Source of the DNA: Azolla caroliniana
Taxonomy: Eukaryota; Polypodiophyta
Reading direction: 5' to 3'
NCBI GenBank assembly: GCA_043228905.1
Contig: JBHGNT010000013.1
Location: 6,324,001 to 6,388,000, forward strand
DNA: 64,000 nucleotides
Positions within the stretch are counted from its first letter, which is position 1. The number at the start of each line of letters is the position of its first letter. The notes below the pieces were generated by a model. That model saw nothing but the letters and a program-made list of their open reading frames with translations. It searched no databases and was not told the origin of the DNA. The position numbers and the translations under genes are program-made. This document shows, in pieces, positions 34,786-44,653 of the stretch.

Positions 34786-36234
34786 TTACCGAAGTTCGAC
34801 CTCACTGCTCAGGACACGCTCAGGCTTGAAGTGATAGTGCACTTCTATGTGCTTTGTGCGAGCATGGAATACGGGGTTCTTGGCGAGCTGCATGCTACTT
34901 ATGTTATCGCAGTAGATCAGAATCAAGGTCGGTACCTCGATCCGTAGGTCTTGCAGCATTCGCCGAAGCCAAATGGCTTCATAGGTGGCAATGGTAGCGC
35001 CCCGATACTCAGCCTCAGTGCTCGACAGAGCAACTGTTGGCTGCTTTTTGCTGCTCCACGCAACAGCCGCGCTACCTAGGGAAAACATGTAACCGGAGGT
35101 TGATCGGCGATTTGATGCATCGCCGGCCCAGTCGGCATCTGTGTAACCGACCAGCCCTTCGGTTATACTGCGCCGGTATAACAGTCCCCAGTCCTTCGTG
35201 CCGCTCACATACCGCAGTATTCGGTGTGCGCACTGAAGATGCTCCACGATCGGCTTCTCCATGAATTGGTTGAAGTCGGGTTGGGTGATGGTCAAATATA
35301 TAAGGCTTCCGACAATTTGTCGGAACCGTTTCTCATTGCAGGCCAGTCCGGAGTCGGGACGGAGCTTCTGGTTCCGGTCCAAGGGAGTAGAGATAGGTCA
35401 CCATTTCGTCATGCTGAACTTGTACAACATATTCAACACATAGTGCCTTTGTGAGAGCAATATGCCGTGGGGGGTGCGGATCATCTCGATTCCAAGAAAA
35501 TAATGAAGGTCCCCCAGGTCATTTATTTCAAACGCATCCGACAACTGGGACTTGACTCGGCTGATTTCATCGAGTCCGGGTCTGCTGATGGCTAGATCAT
35601 CAACGTACAACAAAATGCAAACCGGACCGTCCGAACCTTGCCAGATGAACAACGAAGAATCGGACTTGGAGGCCGCAAACCCCATCTTACGCAACCGGTG
35701 CGTGATCTTCGCATTCCAAGCTCAAGGGGCTTGCTTCATGCCATAAAGTGACTTCTTCACCCCGCATACCGCCGACTTGTTCATCTCCGTCTGGAAAGCG
35801 GGGGGTTGTATCATAAAGACCTCTTCTTCAAGATCTCCTTGAAGAAATGCATTCTTCACATCCATCTGGTGAAGATGCCACCCCCTTGCCGCTGCAACCG
35901 CCAACACCACACGAACCATCATCATCTTCGCTACCGGGGCGAAGGTCTCGTCGTAGTCGATTCCGTGGGTCTGTGCATATCCCTTCGCCACTAACCAGAC
36001 CTTGTACCGGTTAACTGAACCGTCGGCGTTGTACTTTACCTTGTACACCCACTTGCATCCGATCGGTTTACGGTGACAGGGAGGGTCAACCAAGTCCCAT
36101 GTATCGTTGGCATCACGTGCCCGCATCTCTTCTTCCATAGCGGCACGCCAATGTGTGTCCTTTGTTGCTTCTACATAGCTCTCCGGCTCACGCACTTCCG
36201 CCACCTTGGTCATGTACGCATAGTGATGCGCCAT
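34786..36234 (-). pseudogene. RT-RNase H of copia G
   Basis: RT includes [38 protein letters not shown] and ILLYVDDLAIS (YVDD intact). Stops occur near 35,721 and 35,397. RNase H shows GYTDADWAGDASNRRSTSGY, LSSTEAEYRG and YCDNISSMQLAKN, then a stop near 34,786. A short deletion removes part of the PD-SY-VG segment between RT and RNase H (about 35,270). Confidence 0.82.
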
Positions 36235-36270
36235 GTACTCATTGTACCCGTACCGCTTAAGAGGTTCCTT

Positions 36271-37998
36271 CTAGCGGGTTGAACGACGTAACCCACCGTT
36301 ACCCGGTTTGAGGCCCTTCTTGGCCGGTTCGGTCTTCAGTGCCGAAGAACCGTCATTTTCCTTTCCAGAGTCGGATCCGCTCTGATCCGACTCATCAATA
36401 CCGGTTCCATAATCCGGCATCTTCTTCTTCCCCTTCTCTTTGCACATGAACCATCTCCTCAGTTCCTTGCGCGGGGAGAGCACGACAGAGTTTTCACTAC
36501 TCACCGGTTCTTCTTTTGACTGGTCGGATTGACCCAGTCTCTCGTTCGGCCCACTCAACTGAATCGATTCCGGACTCTCTTCTTGAGTTCCGGATTCATC
36601 ATCTTCTAACTGGACCGGTTCAGGCTCACTAGCCTCATCCTCTGGTATCGGGTTGGGGTCAGAAGTCGGAGCTGGTAAGGCATACCATGATGCCATCTCA
36701 TCAAACGCAACATCGCGGCTAACTCGGACCTGCTTCGTCTGGGGGTTATAACACTTATACCCCTTTTGCTCATGTGAGTAGCCGACGAGGATGCACTTCT
36801 CTGATTTTGCATCCAGCTTCCTCCGCTTCTCATCTGGCACATGCACATATGCTATGCTACCGAAAATCCGAAGGTGTCTCAAATTCGTCTTGCGCCCGAA
36901 ATACAGCTCAGGCGCGGACACCTTCTCACCGATCTGGTTTTGGATGTAGACGGCCGTCTGGACCACCTTCGCCCAGTAGAAATGGGGCATGCTCTTCTCT
37001 TCCAGCATTGCCCTTGCCGCGTCAACAAGCGACCGGTTCTTCCTTTCGGCCACACTGTTTTGCTCCGGTCTGTATCTGCAGCTGAACTCGCTTTGAATTC
37101 CTGTTTGCTGCAGATAACTGTTGAATTGGCCGGAAAAATATTCTTTTCCGCCATCTGGCCGCAGGCACTTGATCTTCCTCTCTGATTCCCGTTCCACCAT
37201 GCTCTGGAGGTTCCGAAAACAGTCGAAGACTTCGCTCTTCCGCTCAGTGAGGTACATCCATGTGTCACGACTATAGTCGTCGATGAAGAAGACAAAGTAT
37301 CGACTCCCTCCAAGACTCACATTCTGTGCCGGTCCCCATACATCCGAATGAATAAGGTCGAGCTTGTTACGGCTACGGTTTTGTTCGGCAGGGAATGGAA
37401 GCCGGTGTTGCTTCCCGAGTTGGCAGGCTTCACATACTTGGGCCTTCTGGCCACTAAACATCGGCAAACCGAAAACAACTTGTTTCGTTTGCAAGTCTTG
37501 AAGCCGCCGGTAATTGACGTGGTCGATCCACTTGTGCCACAGGTCGATGTCCGATTCGACCTTCTGTCCTTTGGCGAACAAGGCGGTGCCGACGTCATTG
37601 GTGTCGAGGATGAACATCCTCCCATCTCTACGCCCTTGCACGATAATGTGGCCCTCCTCCTCGATGAAGCACCCGAGGTGCGTAAACCGCACCTGCATTC
37701 CCTGGTCGACGATCTGTCCGACCGACACCAGGTTCTTCGTGATAGTCGGAACATGTAATACGTCCATCAGCTTCCCCCTCTGTCCAACGTGGCTCAGGGG
37801 AACTTCTCCGACATGCACGATTGGGTGAGGAGTGTCGTCTCTTCTTTTAACAACTCCCGGTTGTTCCGGTTTCTCCAAGAAGGAGAACCACTCTTTGTGG
37901 CTCGTCATGTGATTTGATGCACCGGAATCAACGTACCACACTTCCTCCGATTTGGAAGTCGTCTTCTTCATCAAGTTTGCCTCGTGCTTCATCACCAA
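36271..37998 (-). pseudogene. Protease-integrase of copia G
   Basis: A 575-codon open frame. It holds protease YVDSGASNHMTS (about 37,935), the pre-integrase LWHKWIDHVNYRRLQDL, in which one zinc His remains, CEACQLGKQHRLPFP, and catalytic residues in LIHSDVWGP, RPDGGKEYF (the second Asp lies in PDGG) and NSVAERKNRSLV. The tail is an acidic Glu/Ser/Pro linker. A stop ends it just before RT (RRSTR, 36,270). Confidence 0.82.
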
Positions 37999-38842
37999 GG
38001 CTGGCCCCTTAACGGTCTTCCCGGTTCTGAATCCTCTCGATCCTTGTGCGTAGTGCGAGCTTTGCCAGTTCTCCGACTGGTTTTGCCGGACCTAGATCTG
38101 TCCGAATCGGCACGCTTCTTCCGGCACTCGCTTTCTCTGTGGCCCTTTTTGCCACAGTACCAGCATTCTGTGGCGGATTTGTCTTGCCGGCCTCCGGCGC
38201 CACCTTGACTCCCCTTGCTTGTGGAAGTCCCAAAATTGCTGTCGGCACGGTCTCTGTGCCGTCGGTCTTGCCCTAGTCGGCCGCCTCCATTGCGTGCCAA
38301 CCCGCCTCGTCCACCACACCCATGGGGCCGATCCGCCTCCGTGTACATCATCCGACTGTCGGTGGGTGCATTTGTTGATGCACCGGCGTGGTTCTCCTCT
38401 ACAAGGAGCATCGACTATAAGTCGAAAAATGATGGTGTATTCTCCCTCGTACATACTGTTGTCCGGAAAGCTCGAAAATTAGACGCCAGGCCCCCAAGAC
38501 AGACCTGTACCATCTCGTCTTCCTCTACAGTGACGTTGATAGAGGCAAGCGAGTCACAGATCTCTTTGATTCGGGTCGTGTAATTAGCCACTGACATGTC
38601 CTTTTGTCAGACATTGCTCAACTCCTGTCGGAGTTGCAGCTTCCAGGTTGTAGTGCTTGCAGCGAACAACTTGTTCAGGTTTCCCCAAGCCTCTTTCGGC
38701 TTCTTGGCATCTCGGACGTGGCTCAGCAACTGGTCTCCGACACTGGACGCAAAGCAGTACATCACTCTGCTTGCCAATTGTTCCCACACCAGGAAGTCCT
38801 TGTGTGCCGCATCAGGTGCTGTGTCGTTAGCTCCGTCGACAT
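37990..38842 (-). pseudogene. Gag of copia G, main part
   Basis: UBN2-type gag with RVMYCFASSVGDQLLSHVRD and LQLRQELSNV, then stops at about 38,605 and 38,413. A CCHC knuckle CWYCGKKGHRESEC lies near 38,165-38,124. A final shift leads into the protease frame near 38,000. Confidence 0.8.
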
Positions 38843-39124
38843 TGTTACACTTGCGTGTTCCTCTAGTAGCTTTGATGTGAACCATTTTCCCTATACATGG
38901 GCACTTTTTACTCTAGTGCTGGCTAGAGGTTTTTTCCCCATGTTACCACATACATGAGTCACTCATATGTGGTGGTACTTAGTACTTAGGGATATATATT
39001 TCAGCTCCTATTTTTTTAGGAACATTCATCAATAGAGAGCTATTCCAGCCATTGCCTTCCTTGTGTGAGTGCTTCTTTCTTTGAGCTTCTTGTGTGTTTC
39101 CCACTCTTCCTCACATACCCAACA
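38843..39124 (+). repeat. 5' LTR of copia H
   Basis: TGTTACACTTGCG...CCCAACA. The only difference I find from the right LTR is one T/C (CTCATATGTGG against CTCATACGTGG). A GATATATATTT box near 38,990 is a candidate TATA. Confidence 0.95.
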
Positions 39125-39125
39125 G

Positions 39126-39138
39126 TGGTATCAGAGCC
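39126..39138 (+). other. Primer-binding site of copia H
   Basis: TGGTATCAGAGCC, one base after the LTR, initiator tRNA(Met) type. Confidence 0.92.
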
Positions 39139-39410
39139 AAGTTCTTCATCCTCTCCATCTTCGGTTGTCCGCATCGCGGTGTCGCGGCGCGCGCGCACTT
39201 TTCATTGTGCAAATCAACTTCCGAATATAGAGAAGTGTATTTCAGCACTTGGAGCGCATTTTCAGCAGGTACCCTGCTGTTTTACCCCCATTTCGAAGCC
39301 GTTCGTGTAGTCGAAATTGTCATCCGAGTGATAGTTTGTGAGCTGCATTTTCAGCACTCATTTCCGATTTGTTGACGTAATATTTTACCACTTTCTTGTT
39401 CTTTGGTAAA

Positions 39411-42400
39411 ATGGCAAACAATGGTGATTTGTTTGGCATGCTTCAAGCTGAAGATAAGCTTGATGGGACAAACTATCCAATGTGGTCCTACATGATGAAA
39501 CACGTTCTTGTTGCCAAACAACTATGGAACATAGTGGTAGATGTAGATCGACGCCCCGCCGGTCCTACTACTTCACAGTCTACTATCACAGATACAGGTT
39601 CATCTTCGAGCACAGTGACTTCATCTACTCCACCAACACAAGAGCAACTTAGATGGGATGGAAAAGATGCTCAAGCTCATGCATTGATTGCACTTTCTGT
39701 GAAGCGTCATATAGTTCCACATATTCGGTCATGCTCTACGTCCAAACAAGCATGGGACACTCTTGCTTCGTTGTATATCGTGCGTAACGAAGCACGTGTT
39801 GCATATTTGAGAAAGCAACTTGAGGATGTATATATGGCTGAAAATGAGTCGGTAGATGTGTATGTGACACGCATTAAAGATTTGAAAGAGCAATTGGCAA
39901 ACATTGATGAGATCATTTCGAATACATCACTTGTCTCTACGTTGTTGAAAGGATTACCCGAATCTTTTCAAAGCTTTGCTACTACTATTCGTTTGGTTGC
40001 AAAAGGGAATACGGATATGTACGCATTTGATGAGGTTGTGTCTCTTCTTTTGCAAGAAGAACAATCTAGAGTGAATAGAAGTGGTTTGATAGAGGGAACA
40101 CAAGCACTTGCTATCTCACAAAAAGGAAAAGGCAAGCATGGTTCAGCTTTTGGTTCTTCAAAACCAAAGCCTCAACCTCCCTCTTTCACTTATTCCTCTA
40201 ATGATGGTGATTTGCAAAAGAAGAAAAGATGCAAATATTGTCGAAAGGTTGGCCATACGATTGAAGAATGTAGAAAGCTTGTTAAGCGCAATGAGAAGAA
40301 GAAGGAATCCGGCATGACCATTTCTGAAAATGTTTCAAGTGCAAAGAGTGATGAGGCCAACATGGCTCAAGATTATTGGGCATGTGTTGTTACATATCAT
40401 TATGATGCATCATTGCACTCTAAATGTATGGTTGTAAGTGAGATTGATTCGGATTGGTTCTTTGATAGTGGTGCTTCAAAGCACATTACTTCATGCAAAA
40501 GTTTTTTTGCATCCTTGAAAGATGCACCCAAAGGTGGACATGTGGTGTGTGCAAACAATGCCTCTTATCCTATCATTGGAGTAGGAGAAATTGAACTTTC
40601 GGCTGCAAATGGAGGTGTTGTCATCTTAAAGAATGTATTGTATGTGCCCGGTATCAAGAAGAACTTAATTTCGGTTCCTTTGATTGCCAAAGCCGGACTT
40701 CATGTACATTTTGTTGATGATAAGTGCATGGTTCACGATTATAGCAATGGTGATGTTATCGTGATGTCCGGTACATTATGCAATGGCTTGTACCGTTTAG
40801 ATACATACAAGAGGGCTTCTCTAAATGCCTTGGCTGTACATACTTCTTCCATGGCTGAAATGGAGCTTTGGCATGCTCGTTTTGGTCACTTGAACTTCAA
40901 TAGTTTGCTTCACTTGCAAAAGAAGGATATGGTTATTGGGTTGCCTACATTTGAGTCCATTGAAAAACATGCATGTGAAGGTTGCATTCTTGGAAAAATG
41001 CATCGTGCTTCTTTTCCAAAAGATAGTCATACACACACTACAAGAAAATTACAACTTGTTCATAGTGATGTGTGTGGTCCTGTAAAGACTCCATCTTTTG
41101 GAAAGCATGTATATTTTGTTACCTTCATTGATGATGCTACTCGTCATACATGGGTGTATCCTATGAAAGCAAAGAATGAAGTCTTTTCTTGCTTCAAATC
41201 ATTTTTAGCTATGGCTGAAAATTTTTCCGCAAATAAGCTCTTGACTCTACGCACGGATCGTGGTGGCGAATATATGTCACATGAGTTTAATGCTTTTCTT
41301 TGTGAAAGAGGTATTTTACATCAATGTACGGTGCCATATACACCTCAACAAAATGGTGTTGCAGAACGCAAAAATAGAACACTCTTAGAGATGGCACGAT
41401 GTATGGTTAAAGGAAAGCATCTTCCTAACAAGTTTTGGATGGAAGCGGTTATGTGTGCAAATTATGTGTTGAATCGTTGCCCTACAAAAGCGTTGAGAGT
41501 CATTACTCCATATGAGGCTTGGAATGGACATAAACCTATGGTTAGTCATATGCGTGTGTTCGGTTGTTTGGCATATGCTCTTGTGCCATCACAACAACGT
41601 CACAAACTTGATGACAAGGCAAAGAAATGCATATTTGTTGGTTATAGTGCGGAAAGTAAGGGATATCGTTTGTATCATCCATTGACGGACACAATTATTG
41701 TGAGTCGAGATGTGGTATTTGCTGAAAATTCAGCTTTCCCTTTTCTTGAATGCAAAAAACAACCAAAAGTTAGCTCACAAGATGTGTTTGATACACTCAT
41801 GCCTTTGTTCCAAAGTGCTGCGCTTGACCATGGACATGTAGACCAGCCAAGTGAGTCTCAAAGGGATAAAAATTTCCAGCAAATAAGTGTTGAAAATGCA
41901 CGAAATGTCCAACCAAATGTGGCTGAAAATGAGCATGAAATTCAGCCCACGCATGATGTACATATTGAAGATGTATTACATAATGAACGTATGGCTATCG
42001 AGAGGTCACAAACTATGCCGAGGTGGCTGAAACAAACTTTGCAAGATAGCAAATTGAGTGCACCTTTACTTGGTAAAACAAGATCAAGCTCTCGCCATGC
42101 ATCAGGTAATTTTGTGGATTATTCTATTGTTGCAATAGCATGTAATGAGGAGCCACTTACTTTTGAAGATGCATGTGATGATCCACATTGGATGAGTGCT
42201 ATGCAATCAGAAATGGATTCCATTCATAAAAATGGTACTTGGGAGTTATGTGAATTGCCAAAAGGAAAGAATGTGATTGGTACTAGGTGGGTTTACAAGA
42301 TTAAACGAAAGCCCGATGGTAGTATTGATCGCTACAAAGCTAGATTGGTTGCCAAAGGATATGCCCAACAATATGGCATTGATTATGAGGAAACTTTTGC

Positions 42401-43682
42401 ACCTACTTCACGCATGACTACCATTCGTACCGTGGTTGCATTGGCTGCCCAAAGAGGTTGGAAAATGCATCAATTGGACATAAAAACAGCCTTTTTAAAT
42501 GGTGATTTGCAAGAAGAGGTTTATGTGAAGCAACCTCCTGGATTTGCTACGAAAGAGAAAGAGCATATGGTTTGTCGCTTGCATAAGGCCTTGTATGGTC
42601 TCAAGCAAGCTCCGCGTGCATGGTATGAAAAAATCCATAAGCACTTGATTTCTCTTGGCTTCACATGTAGTCCGATTGAAAGCACACTTTATGTACGCAA
42701 AGATGGGGCTGATCTTCTAGTGCTCGTTCTTTATGTTGATGACATACTCTTGACTGGGTCATGTGATGCAAAACTCGATTTTCTTATGGCTGATTTGCAG
42801 CATACTTTTGAAGTCACTTATCTTGGTCTTTTGAGCTACTATCTTGGCATCCAGTTTGTATCCGTTGAGGGGGGAATGTTTATGCATCAAGGAAAGTATG
42901 TTGAAAAACTACTTCAGCGTTTTGACTTTGAGGATTGCAAGCCGGTTTATACACCTGTGGAGACAGGATTTAGGTTCTCTGTTGAGGATTCTAGTGATGC
43001 GTTTGATACTTCTCTTTATCAACAAGCTGTGGGATGTCTTATATATGCATGCAATACAAGGCCGGATATACAGTATGCAGTCTCCCAATTGAGTCGATTC
43101 ATGCATAGCCCTGGCACTAAGCATTGGCAAGCAGTGAAACGTGTGTTCAGATATCTTAGAGGCACTTTGAGCTTGGGTCTCTTTTATGGCAGAGATACTC
43201 AGCCATGCTTGCATGCTTTTACAGATAGTGATTGGGCTGGTTGTTATGATACTCGCGTGTCCACTAGTGGTAATTGCTTTTTCTTTGGAAACTCATGTAT
43301 ATCTTGGTTGAGTAAAAAGCAACCTACAGTGGCGACATCAAGTTGTGAAGCTGAGTACAGGGCAGTTTTCACAGCTACAGTGGAGTGTATATGGCTAAGA
43401 CGCCTTTTGATGGATCTTTGCATGGAGATTGAAGTTGCTACACGTATTCTCACAGATAGTCAGAGTGCATTGGCTGTTGCACGAAATCCTGTATTTCATG
43501 CACGGACCAAACACATTGAGGTGCATTATCACTATGTGAGAGAGCGCTTTCATGCAGGAGATATTGATTTGGTATATGTGCCTACACAAGATAACGTGGC
43601 AGACATATTCACCAAAGCTCTTCCACGAGAAAAGTTTGAAGCTTTTCGCAAAGCTTTAGGCTTATTGCCTTGTGGGGGCTGA
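39411..43682 (+). CDS. Intact copia gag-pol polyprotein of element H (1423 aa)
   Basis: A single frame from ATG 39411 (MANNGDLFGML) to TGA 43680-43682. Gag (about 1-260) has the DGTNYPMWSYMMKHVLVAKQ start and a UBN2-type body. The CCHC knuckle CKYCRKVGHTIEEC is at about 273. Protease FDSGASKHIT is at about 352. Integrase zinc ligands lie in LWHARFGHLNFN (486) and CEGCILGK, with the catalytic triad in LVHSDVCGP (552), RTDRGGEY (614) and NGVAERKNRT (649). RT runs from RWVYKIKRKPDGS (960) with LYVDDILLTG (1109). RNase H has FTDSDWAG (1271), SSCEAEYRA and LTDSQSALAVARN. All catalytic residues are present. Cleavage by its own protease into gag, PR, IN and RT-RH is expected for the family. A TTG-initiated upstream extension at 39396 was not chosen. 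Confidence 0.96.
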   Translation: MANNGDLFGMLQAEDKLDGTNYPMWSYMMKHVLVAKQLWNIVVDVDRRPAGPTTSQSTITDTGSSSSTVTSSTPPTQEQLRWDGKDAQAHALIALSVKRHIVPHIRSCSTSKQAWDTLASLYIVRNEARVAYLRKQLEDVYMAENESVDVYVTRIKDLKEQLANIDEIISNTSLVSTLLKGLPESFQSFATTIRLVAKGNTDMYAFDEVVSLLLQEEQSRVNRSGLIEGTQALAISQKGKGKHGSAFGSSKPKPQPPSFTYSSNDGDLQKKKRCKYCRKVGHTIEECRKLVKRNEKKKESGMTISENVSSAKSDEANMAQDYWACVVTYHYDASLHSKCMVVSEIDSDWFFDSGASKHITSCKSFFASLKDAPKGGHVVCANNASYPIIGVGEIELSAANGGVVILKNVLYVPGIKKNLISVPLIAKAGLHVHFVDDKCMVHDYSNGDVIVMSGTLCNGLYRLDTYKRASLNALAVHTSSMAEMELWHARFGHLNFNSLLHLQKKDMVIGLPTFESIEKHACEGCILGKMHRASFPKDSHTHTTRKLQLVHSDVCGPVKTPSFGKHVYFVTFIDDATRHTWVYPMKAKNEVFSCFKSFLAMAENFSANKLLTLRTDRGGEYMSHEFNAFLCERGILHQCTVPYTPQQNGVAERKNRTLLEMARCMVKGKHLPNKFWMEAVMCANYVLNRCPTKALRVITPYEAWNGHKPMVSHMRVFGCLAYALVPSQQRHKLDDKAKKCIFVGYSAESKGYRLYHPLTDTIIVSRDVVFAENSAFPFLECKKQPKVSSQDVFDTLMPLFQSAALDHGHVDQPSESQRDKNFQQISVENARNVQPNVAENEHEIQPTHDVHIEDVLHNERMAIERSQTMPRWLKQTLQDSKLSAPLLGKTRSSSRHASGNFVDYSIVAIACNEEPLTFEDACDDPHWMSAMQSEMDSIHKNGTWELCELPKGKNVIGTRWVYKIKRKPDGSIDRYKARLVAKGYAQQYGIDYEETFAPTSRMTTIRTVVALAAQRGWKMHQLDIKTAFLNGDLQEEVYVKQPPGFATKEKEHMVCRLHKALYGLKQAPRAWYEKIHKHLISLGFTCSPIESTLYVRKDGADLLVLVLYVDDILLTGSCDAKLDFLMADLQHTFEVTYLGLLSYYLGIQFVSVEGGMFMHQGKYVEKLLQRFDFEDCKPVYTPVETGFRFSVEDSSDAFDTSLYQQAVGCLIYACNTRPDIQYAVSQLSRFMHSPGTKHWQAVKRVFRYLRGTLSLGLFYGRDTQPCLHAFTDSDWAGCYDTRVSTSGNCFFFGNSCISWLSKKQPTVATSSCEAEYRAVFTATVECIWLRRLLMDLCMEIEVATRILTDSQSALAVARNPVFHARTKHIEVHYHYVRERFHAGDIDLVYVPTQDNVADIFTKALPREKFEAFRKALGLLPCGG

Positions 43683-43728
43683 TCTGTCACTCCTTGTACA
43701 TGTTCACATCATTCGCTCCAGGGGGGTT

Positions 43729-44010
43729 TGTTACACTTGCGTGTTCCTCTAGTAGCTTTGATGTGAACCATTTTCCCTATACATGGGCACTTTTTACTCT
43801 AGTGCTGGCTAGAGGTTTTTTCCCCATGTTACCACATACATGAGTCACTCATACGTGGTGGTACTTAGTACTTAGGGATATATATTTCAGCTCCTATTTT
43901 TTTAGGAACATTCATCAATAGAGAGCTATTCCAGCCATTGCCTTCCTTGTGTGAGTGCTTCTTTCTTTGAGCTTCTTGTGTGTTTCCCACTCTTCCTCAC
44001 ATACCCAACA
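43729..44010 (+). repeat. 3' LTR of copia H
   Basis: 282 bp, 281 matching the 5' LTR by hand. A short polypurine tract (CCAGGGGGGTT, 43718-43728) lies immediately upstream. Confidence 0.95.
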
Positions 44011-44127
44011 GACATAGCTCCAGTAACCATGCCCAAGCAGGTACTGGTGCATCTTGTATGACCAAGATGCATAGTTGGATCTGTCGAGATTCTCCACCGA
44101 AAGCGAGCTAGCCATTCCTCTATGCAT
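44011..44127 (-). pseudogene. Gag of copia G, first codons
   Basis: ATG 44127 (MHRGMASSLSVENLDRSNYA) opens gag, continuing YASWSYKMHQYLLGHGYWSY up to the insertion of H. The frame continues exactly at 38842 on the other side of H once one GACAT copy is removed (WSYV-DGAND). Confidence 0.85.
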
Positions 44128-44214
44128 TGTTTTTTTTTTTCTTCTATTCTTTACGAAGGTTAGGTTTTCTTCTTGCGAAAGCAAATGTCGGCTGCAGAGG
44201 TTCGCAACCCTCAC

Positions 44215-44226
44215 GCTCTGATACCA
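44215..44226 (-). other. Primer-binding site of copia G
   Basis: TGGTATCAGAGC on the minus strand with no gap to the LTR. Confidence 0.88.
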
Positions 44227-44648
44227 TGTAAAAACAAATAGCGCTTGGAAGCAATCAAAAACCGAAAACATAGAACAGGTTTAATGGAGAGCTTAACAGT
44301 ACGCGGGAGAGACAGAGAGAGAGAACAAGAATCTCTATTCAAAAAATTATATCAACGCTCTGTACATCATATGTGTTCAGCAAACACTTTTATACAGGTC
44401 CATACGGACTGACAGAAATACAGTGTACTTCAATGCTCACTCGAGCATCGGACACTAACTACGAGAGTAATAACTCCATAGTAGTCTAGCTGCTACTAGG
44501 CTTCCGGTTACTGATGGATCCGGCTAACCGGCTCCCGAGCTCACCGGCTCTTTTACTCGCCGGGTGCTCACCGGCTCACCGATCTGTCTCGCTCACCGGC
44601 TCAGGCTTATCAAGCCGATCCGGCTCCAATTGGGCTTGCCGCTCAACA
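44227..44648 (-). repeat. 5' LTR of copia G
   Basis: Right copy, starting TGTTGAGCGGCAAG on the minus strand; the PBS lies directly inside. Confidence 0.88.
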
Positions 44649-44653
44649 CTTTG

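Larger units (their letters stand above)
38843..44010 (+). mobile_element. Copia element H, complete and apparently young
   Basis: The 5168-bp element has 282-bp LTRs differing at one base, a perfect GACAT duplication (38838-38842 and 44011-44015), a PBS, a polypurine tract and one intact gag-pol ORF. It is inserted in the gag of G. Everything required for autonomous transposition seems present by sequence; activity is not shown. Confidence 0.96.
33664..44648 (-). mobile_element. Copia element G, nested in E and hosting H
   Basis: LTRs of 423 and 422 bp flank gag-pol on the minus strand. Target duplications are CTTCG (33659-33663) and CTTTG (44649-44653). After removing H it is about 5.8 kb. 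I count about 34 substitutions between its LTRs (about 8%). Pol has several stops. It carries an unusual Lys-rich coding stretch after RNase H. Confidence 0.9.

Noticed and set aside
39396-39410. Alternative TTG start for the copia H polyprotein
   Set aside because: The first ATG (39411) gives the usual gag N-terminus; a TTG start is not expected in plant nuclear mRNA.
44514-44653. Start of a 407-codon ORF inside the G LTR
   Set aside because: The first 45 codons are LTR sequence read by chance into the interrupted gag of E.
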